6,305 nt of DNA, taken from positions 1 through 6,305 of the forward strand of contig NZ_CP092108.1 of assembly GCF_029016485.1 (NCBI RefSeq). Direction: 5' to 3'. The position numbers and the translations under genes were made by a program. Every line of letters begins with the position of its first letter. Positions within the stretch are counted from its first letter, which is position 1. A model generated the notes under the pieces. It saw nothing but the letters and a program-made list of their open reading frames with translations, made no database searches and had not been told where the DNA came from. Source of the stretch: Vibrio sp. JC009. Its GTDB lineage: Bacteria > Pseudomonadota > Gammaproteobacteria > Enterobacterales > Vibrionaceae. Below, piece by piece: positions 1-4,165 of this stretch.

Positions 1-1340
1 ATTTAAACGTTCGCTATTGCAGTAAAAGCAAAGGGCAATCAGCCCAAGCCAAAAACGAATACATCAACCGCAATGATAAATACTCAAAGCGGTTAGATGA
101 TTTACAGTTTTCAGGCTTTGGCAATATGCCAAAATTTGCAGAAAATAACCCGCAAAAATTTTGGCAAGCGTCCGATATTTACGAACGAGCAAATGCCCGT
201 GTTTGTACGGAAATTGTGTTTGCTTTACCTAGAGAATTGAACCTAGAGCAACAGCAAGAATTAGTACAATCGTTCATCAATTCAACCGTAAATTCAGAAC
301 GCAATAAGTTGCCTTATTCGTTCGCCATTCACAACGACAAAGCAAATAATAATCCGCATTGCCATTTAATCTTTTCAGAACGCCAATTAGACGGAATTGA
401 GCGTTCAGAAGAACAATTTTTTAAACGTGCAAATTCAAAAAATGCCGAATTAGGCGGAACGAAAAAAACCGCAGATTTTAGGGATAGAGATTTTATAAAA
501 GCCGTTCGCAAAACGTGGAGCGAACAGGCAAATTTTGCCCTTGAAAAGCACGGACATACAGCACGCATTGACGAGCGTAGCTATCAAGAACAGGGCATTG
601 ATAAAGAGCCGAGAGCAAGGCTTGACCGTGTAACGTGGCAAGAATTGCAACGGCTAGAAGAAAATGCGGAGTTTTTTGCCGAAGTTATCGAGAGAAAGCA
701 AAATCAAATTGAACAAGAGAAAGTGGAGATAACTAAAAACACACCTAAAAACACTTTAGAGCCATTTTCTCAAAAAGACGACATAAAACACGAGCAAATT
801 AAAAAAGTCGCTGAAAATCGCAAAGAGAGCGTTTCTCAAGCTGAATTTGATCGGTTTCTTATCGAGAATTGGCTTGAGCCAAATCAGAAATTTATCAATG
901 CGTGTGAAAAAAGGGCAAAAATGCGGAGCGAATGGGAGCAGTACGGCAAGGATTTAGAACGTATCAATAGCGATTACAAAGCCTTGAACGAGAAGAAACA
1001 GGGGCTTTTTGGTTTATGGGAAACCAAAGAGCAGAAACAGACAAAACAAGAACTTGAAAGCGAGTATTACCGTATAAAAGCCTTACGCAAGGAAAAAGCG
1101 GAAGAACACGATACTTACAACGACAAAATAAACCAATACGAAAAAGACACGATTGAACCACTACGCAAGCAAATAGAGCAGATGAAAGCCGATAATCCGC
1201 ACCTAGAACAGCGTAATCATCAGCAACTAATGGCAATGAAGTTCAAAGGGTTAGAGCAATGGGCTAAAGATAAGTTACAGCGTGAACAGAGCCAAAAACG
1301 ACAGATTTCACATAGTAAGGATAGTGATTTAAGTTTATAA
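1..1340 (+). CDS. mobA: MobA/MobL relaxase (MobQ type), main part; gene starts at 6293
   Basis: This relaxase nicks plasmid DNA at oriT and stays bound to the 5' end during conjugal transfer driven by a helper plasmid. The frame is open from base 1 and continues from the ATG at 6293 when the window is circularised, giving 450 residues. The first methionine inside the window (126) is residue 47 and is not the real start. The joined N-terminus closely resembles RSF1010 MobA, and Tyr25 (codon 60-62) matches its catalytic tyrosine. The metal-binding histidines lie in AIHND...NPHCH (His115, His124, His126), and a conserved HGHTARIDER...QGID stretch spans about 188-205. Residues from about 215 onward are charged and coiled-coil-like. 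Unlike RSF1010 MobA, there is no primase domain, and no overlapping mobB frame is evident. A terminator follows at 1365. Confidence 0.95.
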   Translation, partial: LNVRYCSKSKGQSAQAKNEYINRNDKYSKRLDDLQFSGFGNMPKFAENNPQKFWQASDIYERANARVCTEIVFALPRELNLEQQQELVQSFINSTVNSERNKLPYSFAIHNDKANNNPHCHLIFSERQLDGIERSEEQFFKRANSKNAELGGTKKTADFRDRDFIKAVRKTWSEQANFALEKHGHTARIDERSYQEQGIDKEPRARLDRVTWQELQRLEENAEFFAEVIERKQNQIEQEKVEITKNTPKNTLEPFSQKDDIKHEQIKKVAENRKESVSQAEFDRFLIENWLEPNQKFINACEKRAKMRSEWEQYGKDLERINSDYKALNEKKQGLFGLWETKEQKQTKQELESEYYRIKALRKEKAEEHDTYNDKINQYEKDTIEPLRKQIEQMKADNPHLEQRNHQQLMAMKFKGLEQWAKDKLQREQSQKRQISHSKDSDLSL

Positions 1341-1364
1341 CTAACGCCCTTCGGTTGTTAGACT

Positions 1365-1400
1365 AAAAAAGCCATTGAAAGCAAGTTTCAACGGCTTTTT
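1365..1400 (+). terminator. rho-independent terminator of mobA
   Basis: AAAAAAGCC pairs with GGCTTTTT, and inside it TTGAAA pairs with TTTCAA around a GCAAG loop, with one A-C mismatch in the stem. It lies 25 bases after the mobA stop and has a run of five T. The A-run on the other side means it could also work on the minus strand. Confidence 0.8.
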
Positions 1401-1418
1401 CAGTCCCGAATAAAACAA

Positions 1419-1438
1419 AACCGCCTTGTTAGGCGGTT
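1419..1438 (-). terminator. minus-strand terminator facing mobA
   Basis: AACCGCC and GGCGGTT form a perfect 7-bp stem with a 6-base loop. Read on the minus strand the stem is followed by TTTTGTTTTATT, a good U-tract. Nothing T-rich follows it on the plus strand. It would end transcripts coming leftward from the promoter at 1705-1733, back to back with the mobA terminator. Confidence 0.65.
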
Positions 1439-1441
1439 ATG

Positions 1442-1450
1442 TGATAAAAT
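1442..1450 (+). promoter_or_regulatory. extended -10 promoter for the small-peptide RNA
   Basis: TGATAAAAT is an extended -10 element (TGn plus TAAAAT), with no good -35 at normal spacing. The predicted start near 1457 falls right where the first stem of the structured leader begins (1458). That fit supports it, but the call rests on sequence alone. Confidence 0.45.
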
Positions 1451-1457
1451 CTTCCTT

Positions 1458-1530
1458 GTGCTATCGGCAAACGGTGTAACGTGTCCTTAGCACGTTGCCC
1501 GATTGCCTTAGGCTTATAGCACTAAGGGGG
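1458..1530 (+). promoter_or_regulatory. structured mRNA leader that can hide the ribosome binding site
   Basis: Three nested stems can be read directly: GTGCTAT (1458-1464) with ATAGCAC (1516-1522), GGCAA (1466-1470) with TTGCC (1503-1507), and AACGTG (1478-1483) with CACGTT (1491-1496). The last stem's loop holds CCTTAG (1485-1490), exactly complementary to CTAAGG (1522-1527), which overlaps the Shine-Dalgarno AAGGGGG (1524-1530). A second CCTTAG at 1506-1511 could pair with the same site. The leader also has a long-range partner at 1654-1668. The pattern fits translational control of the peptide at 1539. Confidence 0.5.
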
Positions 1531-1538
1531 TGATCTAT

Positions 1539-1658
1539 GTGAACGCATTACAATACTTCGTAATGATACTACTGCTCACCGTAGTAGTTGCGGTATTAGG
1601 TTTTCGAGTTCTTACCATTCTCGACCTAATTACTTACATCTTGAATAGATTGTCCTAA
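1539..1658 (+). CDS. 39-residue hydrophobic peptide, type I toxin-like candidate
   Basis: I do not recognise this peptide. A GTG start follows a near-perfect Shine-Dalgarno sequence, AAGGGGGTGA, with 8 bases after the G-run. The product begins MNALQYFVMI. Residues 6-22 are almost entirely hydrophobic (one membrane segment), followed by an amphipathic tail with Arg23, Asp29 and Arg37 that ends in NRLS. Size and build resemble small inner-membrane toxins such as TisB or Hok, but there is no sequence match I can name. An ATG overlaps two bases upstream (1537) and is stopped at once by TGA. The next in-frame ATG is codon 9, inside the membrane segment. The structured leader and opposite-strand promoter around it support a regulated gene. 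It could instead be a chance frame in a non-coding RNA. Confidence 0.5.
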   Translation: MNALQYFVMILLLTVVVAVLGFRVLTILDLITYILNRLS

Positions 1659-1704
1659 GACAATCGGGAAGGGGGTAGTTGGTAGCTATCCCCGACCTTT
1701 TCCC
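1648..1704 (+). other. hairpins at the 3' end of the small-peptide RNA
   Basis: GATTGTC/GACAATC (1648-1654/1659-1665) is a perfect 7-bp stem with a 4-base loop covering the peptide's stop codon. Next, GGGGGTAG (1671-1678) pairs with CTATCCCC (1686-1693), with one G-T pair, nested inside GGGAA/TTCCC (1666-1670/1700-1704). There is no good T-run afterwards, so termination here would be weak. Confidence 0.5.
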
Positions 1705-1733
1705 ATTGTATGCCCTATCTTCTGATTTTTCAA
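1705..1733 (-). promoter_or_regulatory. sigma70-type promoter on the minus strand
   Basis: Read on the minus strand, TTGAAA (1733-1728) and TACAAT (1710-1705) are separated by exactly 17 bases, one of the best promoter matches in the window. The -35 overlaps the stop codon (1730-1732) of the broken gene behind it. Transcription would start near 1698 and run leftward, antisense to the small peptide gene. Confidence 0.6.
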
Positions 1734-1846
1734 GGTTGCTCTCTCTTGTATTTCTCTTTGATTTTCACAATATCATCAATCAAATTTTTATAATCTAACT
1801 CATCGTGATGAGTGCTATAAATGTGTTCTCGTATGGCTTTGAGTAA
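1730..1846 (-). pseudogene. C-terminal remnant of an AT-rich backbone gene
   Basis: The minus strand codes for about 38 residues ending in KIKEKYKREQP, with lysine-, isoleucine- and aspartate-rich AT codons like the backbone. Upstream of about 1847 the frame runs into GC-rich antisense virD2 sequence, so the 5' part is missing. On the same strand at 4154, just downstream of rep, lies a 5' gene fragment cut at the other edge of the GC-rich insert. The two are plausibly halves of one gene of about 80 residues. I do not recognise the family. Confidence 0.5.
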
Positions 1847-1847
1847 G

Positions 1848-2075
1848 GGCCTGCCGTTCCGCGCCGCCACGGACGGCGAGAGCGTCAGCGGCAAGTTTAC
1901 CGGAACCGTGCATCTATCGAGCGGCAAGTTCGCCGTGGTCGAGAAATCCCATGAGTTCACCCTTGTCCCGTGGCGGCCGATCATCGACCGCCAACTCGGC
2001 CGCGAGGTTATGGGCATCGTGCAGGGCGGGTCGGTGTCGTGGCAGTTAGGGCGGCAGAGGGGGCTGGAACGCTGA
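1848..2075 (+). pseudogene. truncated virD2-type relaxase, C-terminal 75 residues
   Basis: The frame resembles the C-terminal domain (DUF3363) of VirD2-like relaxases. Typical features are GLPFRAA at the start, SGKFAVVE, then LVPWRPIIDRQLGR and a closing W.LGRQRGLER. The catalytic N-terminal relaxase part is absent. The open frame extends back to an ATG at 1821, but those first codons are AT-rich backbone DNA, so that start is an accident of the junction. The same fragment commonly precedes floR in ISCR2-linked regions. It is a marker of origin and probably has no function. Confidence 0.7.
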
Positions 2076-2091
2076 GTGCGCCCATGCCGCA

Positions 2092-2120
2092 TTGCGAAGC
2101 AAAAGATAATCTGATAAAAT
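2092..2120 (+). promoter_or_regulatory. floR promoter
   Basis: TTGCGA (2092-2097) and TAAAAT (2115-2120) are 17 bases apart, and the -10 is extended by TG at 2112-2113. Transcription would start near 2127, upstream of the leader peptide. The promoter sits just behind the virD2 remnant, so it travels with floR. Confidence 0.65.
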
Positions 2121-2149
2121 GTAGCAATTCATATTCGTAAGCGTGGAGT

Positions 2150-2247
2150 AATCAGATGGGAAATTCCAAGTCAGCAGACAAGTAAGCCGCAACAACCAGT
2201 ATTGTTGTTGCGGCGCTCTGTAAGGCTAGTCTCATCTGATTGCTGAC
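2150..2247 (+). promoter_or_regulatory. foldable attenuator-like leader of floR
   Basis: GCCGCAACAA (2186-2195) pairs perfectly with TTGTTGCGGC (2205-2214), starting immediately after the leader peptide's stop codon. An outer 9-bp pair, AATCAGATG (2150-2158) with CATCTGATT (2233-2241), covers the leader's start codon. A competing pair, GTCAGCA (2170-2176) with TGCTGAC (2241-2247), lies inside the leader codons. Both outer pairs need T2241, so they look mutually exclusive, as expected for a switch. The floR Shine-Dalgarno (GAGGG, 2283-2287) is not clearly masked by any of these stems. Confidence 0.55.
2156..2185 (+). CDS. floR leader peptide, 9 codons
   Basis: ATG at 2156 follows GGAG (2145-2148) at 7 bases and encodes MGNSKSADK, then TAA. 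It closely resembles the 9-residue leader I recall for cmlA (MSTSKNADK), where ribosome stalling by chloramphenicol opens the downstream gene. The K-x-A-D core is kept. Stalling would disturb the hairpins just downstream and so could induce floR. This reading is from memory of the cmlA case plus what is visible here. Confidence 0.6.
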   Translation: MGNSKSADK

Positions 2248-2297
2248 GAGCAGACGTCGCCCGGTATTCCTTAATCTTAATCGAGGGTTGATTCGTC

Positions 2298-3512
2298 ATG
2301 ACTACCACACGCCCCGCGTGGGCCTATACGCTGCCGGCAGCACTGCTGCTGATGGCTCCTTTCGACATCCTCGCTTCACTGGCGATGGATATTTATCTTC
2401 CAGTCGTTCCGGCGATGCCGGGCGTCCTGAACACGACTCCATCCATAATCCAACTCACGTTGAGCCTCTACATGGTGATGCTCGGTGTGGGCCAAGTGAT
2501 CTTTGGGCCACTCTCCGATCGCGTCGGGCGACGGCCGATCCTGCTTGTAGGCGCAACGGCTTTCGTTGCTGCGTCTCTGGGAGCGGCTTGGTCTTCAACT
2601 GCACCGGCCTTTGTCGCTTTCCGTCTACTTCAAGCAGTGGGCGCGTCGGCCATGATGGTGGCGACGTTCGCGACGGTTCGCGACGTATATGCCAATCGTC
2701 CCGAAGGTGCCGTCATCTACGGCCTTTTCAGTTCGATACTGGCGTTCGTGCCTGCGCTCGGCCCTATCGCCGGAGCATTGATCGGCGAGTTCTTGGGATG
2801 GCAGGCGATATTCATTACTTTGGCTATACTGGCGATGCTCGCACTCCTAAATGCGGGTTTCAGGTGGCACGAAACCCGCCCTCTGGATCAAGTCAAGACG
2901 CGCCGATCTGTCTTGCCGATCTTCGCGAGTCCGGCTTTTTGGGTTTACACTGTCGGCTTTAGCGCCGGTATAGGCACCTTCTTCGTCTTCTTCTCGACGG
3001 CTCCCCGTGTGCTCATAGGCCAAGCGGAATATTCCGAGATCGGATTCAGCTTTGCCTTCGCCACTGTCGCGCTTGTAATGATCGTGACAACCCGTTTCGC
3101 GAAGTCCTTTGTCGCCAGATGGGGCATCGCAGGATGCGTGGCGCGTGGGATGGCGTTGCTTGTTTGCGGAGCGGTCCTGTTGGGGATCGGCGAACTTTAC
3201 GGCTCGCCGTCATTCCTCACCTTCATCCTACCGATGTGGGTTGTCGCGGTCGGTATTGTCTTCACGGTGTCCGTTACCGCGAACGGCGCTTTGGCAGAGT
3301 TCGACGACATCGCGGGATCAGCGGTCGCGTTCTACTTCTGCGTTCAAAGCCTGATAGTCAGCATTGTCGGGACATTGGCGGTGGCACTTTTAAACGGTGA
3401 CACAGCGTGGCCCGTGATCTGTTACGCCACGACGATGGCGGTACTGGTTTCGTTGGGGCTGGTGCTCCTTCGGCTCCGTGGGGCTGCCACCGAGAAGTCG
3501 CCAGTCGTCTAA
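2298..3512 (+). CDS. floR: FloR florfenicol/chloramphenicol efflux pump
   Basis: FloR is an inner-membrane exporter of the major facilitator superfamily (Bcr/CflA-like drug:H+ antiporters, 12 membrane segments) that pumps out florfenicol and chloramphenicol. The 404-residue frame is full length and I recognise it throughout. It shows the segment-1 PFDILASLAMDIYLPVVP region with Asp23, the loop motif GPLSDRVGRRP (70-80), the FRLLQAVGAS motif with Arg109, and the antiporter motif C region LGPIAGALIGEFLGW (154-168). The ATG at 2298 has GAGGG 10 bases upstream. Base composition is much richer in GC than the backbone, and the gene sits between virD2 and lysR remnants, so it was acquired. Nothing in the reading frame suggests loss of function. 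Confidence 0.97.
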   Translation: MTTTRPAWAYTLPAALLLMAPFDILASLAMDIYLPVVPAMPGVLNTTPSIIQLTLSLYMVMLGVGQVIFGPLSDRVGRRPILLVGATAFVAASLGAAWSSTAPAFVAFRLLQAVGASAMMVATFATVRDVYANRPEGAVIYGLFSSILAFVPALGPIAGALIGEFLGWQAIFITLAILAMLALLNAGFRWHETRPLDQVKTRRSVLPIFASPAFWVYTVGFSAGIGTFFVFFSTAPRVLIGQAEYSEIGFSFAFATVALVMIVTTRFAKSFVARWGIAGCVARGMALLVCGAVLLGIGELYGSPSFLTFILPMWVVAVGIVFTVSVTANGALAEFDDIAGSAVAFYFCVQSLIVSIVGTLAVALLNGDTAWPVICYATTMAVLVSLGLVLLRLRGAATEKSPVV

Positions 3513-3523
3513 CCGACGACTGG
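3501..3523 (+). other. hairpin over the floR stop codon
   Basis: CCAGTCGTC (3501-3509) pairs perfectly with GACGACTGG (3515-3523), and the loop contains the TAA stop of floR. No T-run follows, so it is not a standard rho-independent terminator. It may protect the 3' end of the message. Confidence 0.5.
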
Positions 3524-3539
3524 TAGCAGGCCCGCTCCG

Positions 3540-3680
3540 ATGCGGCGCACTAACCATCGAAACCTCGTGAATGTCGGTATCCTGTCTGGCAGGATACCGC
3601 TCATTTCCCTTGTTCAGTTCATCGCCGTCGCCGAGCATCTGAATTTTCGGCATGCGGCCAAGGCACTTGGTATCAGCCAG
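3540..3680 (+). pseudogene. truncated lysR-family regulator, first 47 residues
   Basis: The frame encodes the N-terminus of the LysR-type regulator usually found downstream of floR: MRRTNHRNLV..., then the helix-turn-helix start SLVQFIAVAEHLNFRHAAKALGISQ. A full protein of this family has about 300 residues. After Gln47 the family sequence stops, because the remaining frame (to 3845) reads the wrong strand of a mob gene fragment. The recognition helix is incomplete and the effector domain is missing, so no function is expected. Confidence 0.8.
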
Positions 3681-3809
3681 GTGATCGTTGTCCGGTGTGC
3701 GCTCCTGATCGGCGTTCGGCGTCTCGCGGTCGCGGTAGCAGTGCTGCAACGCAGCCGCCACCGTGCCCATGCTGTTGAGCTTCTTCGCCCTCATGATCGC
3801 AAACGCCAT
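3678..3809 (-). pseudogene. mob: truncated pBBR1-type Mob (MobV) relaxase, first 44 residues
   Basis: The minus strand begins MAFAIMRAKKLNSMGTVAAA and runs on through CYRDRETPNAD..RTPDN.HL. This matches the start of Mob_Pre family relaxases such as pBBR1 Mob, which have more than 300 residues. The family sequence ends at 3678, where it butts head-on against lysR, and the frame then reads antisense lysR and floR sequence to 3390. Catalytic histidines would lie further on and are missing. Its ATG lies only a few bases from an IncQ-type iteron, which probably marks another recombination joint. Confidence 0.75.
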
Positions 3810-3813
3810 CCGT

Positions 3814-3853
3814 CCCCCGGCGCAACTGTCACGCCCCCGGCGTAACTGTCACG
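3814..3853 (+). repeat. two tandem 20-bp IncQ iterons
   Basis: CCCCCGGCGCAACTGTCACG (3814-3833) is followed directly by the same unit with one change, C to T at the tenth base (3834-3853). A few bases of a third copy (CCCC) follow. In IncQ plasmids these are RepC binding sites. They are unlike the 16-bp iterons at 5258-5337. Confidence 0.85.
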
Positions 3854-3933
3854 CCCCTAAACCTGCAAACCCAGGAAGGGGGGGAGCTGGTGGGGTGTTG
3901 GAAAAATCCATCCATGATTATCCAAGAATAATC

Positions 3934-3962
3934 CACTAGGCGCGGTTAACAGCGCCCTAGTG
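3934..3962. repeat. first ssi-like hairpin of the IncQ origin
   Basis: CACTAGG (3934-3940) pairs with CCTAGTG (3956-3962), and GCGC on each side extends the stem with one bulge. The position matches one of the two single-strand initiation sites (ssiA/ssiB) used by the IncQ primase. The assignment rests on position and remembered similarity. Confidence 0.5.
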
Positions 3963-3989
3963 GGGCACTGTTTGCCCTTGCTTAAAATG

Positions 3990-4037
3990 CCGGCCAGAGG
4001 CCGGATAACTTCTCTATCCGCTGCGCTAGGCTAGCCT
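3990..4037. repeat. second ssi-like hairpin cluster of the IncQ origin
   Basis: CCGGCC/GGCCGG (3990-3995/3999-4004) is followed by CGGATA/TATCCG (4002-4007/4015-4020) and the palindrome AGGCTAGCCT (4028-4037). This matches the other ssi region of RSF1010 up to GCGCTAGGCTA. The IncQ-like sequence ends here and AT-rich backbone begins. Confidence 0.5.
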
Positions 4038-4154
4038 ACATAGAAACAGCTCATCATCATTCAAGGAATCTGAATCAGGGAATTTACGAGCTAAAAAACC
4101 TAGAACTTGGGCTATTACTTCGATTAGAACATCTTTTTCAATTATGGTTGCCAT
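4026..4154 (-). pseudogene. small gene behind rep, cut by the insert (N-terminal part)
   Basis: A minus-strand frame starts at ATG 4154 with AGGTGG just upstream, only 11 bases after the rep stop, so it was probably co-transcribed with rep. It begins MATIIEKDVLIEVIAQVLGF and continues with an acidic stretch (DSDSLNDDEL). It then stops at TAG 4026, after 42 residues. The last codons fall in the IncQ oriV sequence, so the natural 3' end is lost. A candidate for the missing end is the same-strand remnant at 1846-1730. The family is not recognised. The 42-residue product might still be made. Confidence 0.5.
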
Positions 4155-4165
4155 ATACCACCTAC

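Larger units (their letters stand above)
1419..1698 (-). ncRNA. putative antisense RNA over the small-peptide gene
   Basis: The minus strand has a near-consensus promoter at 1705-1733 and a hairpin terminator ending near 1419, with no reading frame of note between them. A transcript would be roughly 280-290 bases long and complementary to the whole leader and peptide gene. The layout matches cis-antisense antitoxins of type I toxin-antitoxin pairs. Existence and ends are inferred. The alternative is that this minus-strand RNA is itself the functional product. Confidence 0.4.
1847..4035 (+). mobile_element. acquired GC-rich floR segment
   Basis: Base composition shifts sharply from AT-rich to GC-rich at about 1841-1850 and back at about 4030-4037. 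Inside lie a virD2 tail, floR, a lysR head, a pBBR1-type mob head and part of an IncQ oriV, so the segment is a patchwork of at least four sources. No transposase, terminal inverted repeats or convincing target-site duplication is visible. virD2-floR-lysR is the order known next to ISCR2, so ISCR2 movement followed by deletion and recombination with an IncQ-type plasmid is a reasonable history. The edges are estimates. Confidence 0.75.
3814..4035. other. oriV: IncQ (RSF1010-like) oriV fragment
   Basis: The order matches the RSF1010 origin as I remember it: 20-bp iterons ending AACTGTCACG, then AAACCTGCAAACCCAG and a G-rich stretch, then an AT-rich piece (TTGGAAAAATCCATCCATGA, ATTATCCAAGAATAATCC). 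After that comes a hairpin starting CTAGGCGCGGTTA and a CCGGCCAGAGGCCGGATA hairpin ending in GCGCTAGGCTA. Similarity is high but not identical, as expected of the IncQ relatives in Pasteurellaceae. RSF1010 carries three and a half iterons and only two are seen here. The helicase, primase and iteron-binding genes repA, repB and repC are absent, so this origin could fire only with help from a resident IncQ plasmid. Confidence 0.75.

Noticed and set aside
1730..2092. 120-residue minus-strand frame as one gene
   Set aside because: Its first two thirds are antisense to the virD2 remnant. Only the AT-rich last part (1730-1846) looks like real coding sequence.
2240..2962. 240-residue plus-strand frame overlapping floR
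   Set aside because: It reads floR in another frame. The composition is rich in Arg, Ser and Cys, as expected of a GC-rich shadow, and there is no sign of its own start.
3390..3809. 139-residue minus-strand open frame
   Set aside because: Only the first 44 codons match a real family (pBBR1-type Mob). The rest is antisense to lysR and floR.
3814..3853. CRISPR-like repeats
   Set aside because: There are only two directly abutting 20-bp units with no spacers, and they fit IncQ iterons.
3814..3962. remnant of ISCR2 (IS91-like) end downstream of lysR
   Set aside because: The AACTGTCACG repeats and following sequence fit the IncQ oriV order much better, element by element. No ISCR2 transposase codons are seen.
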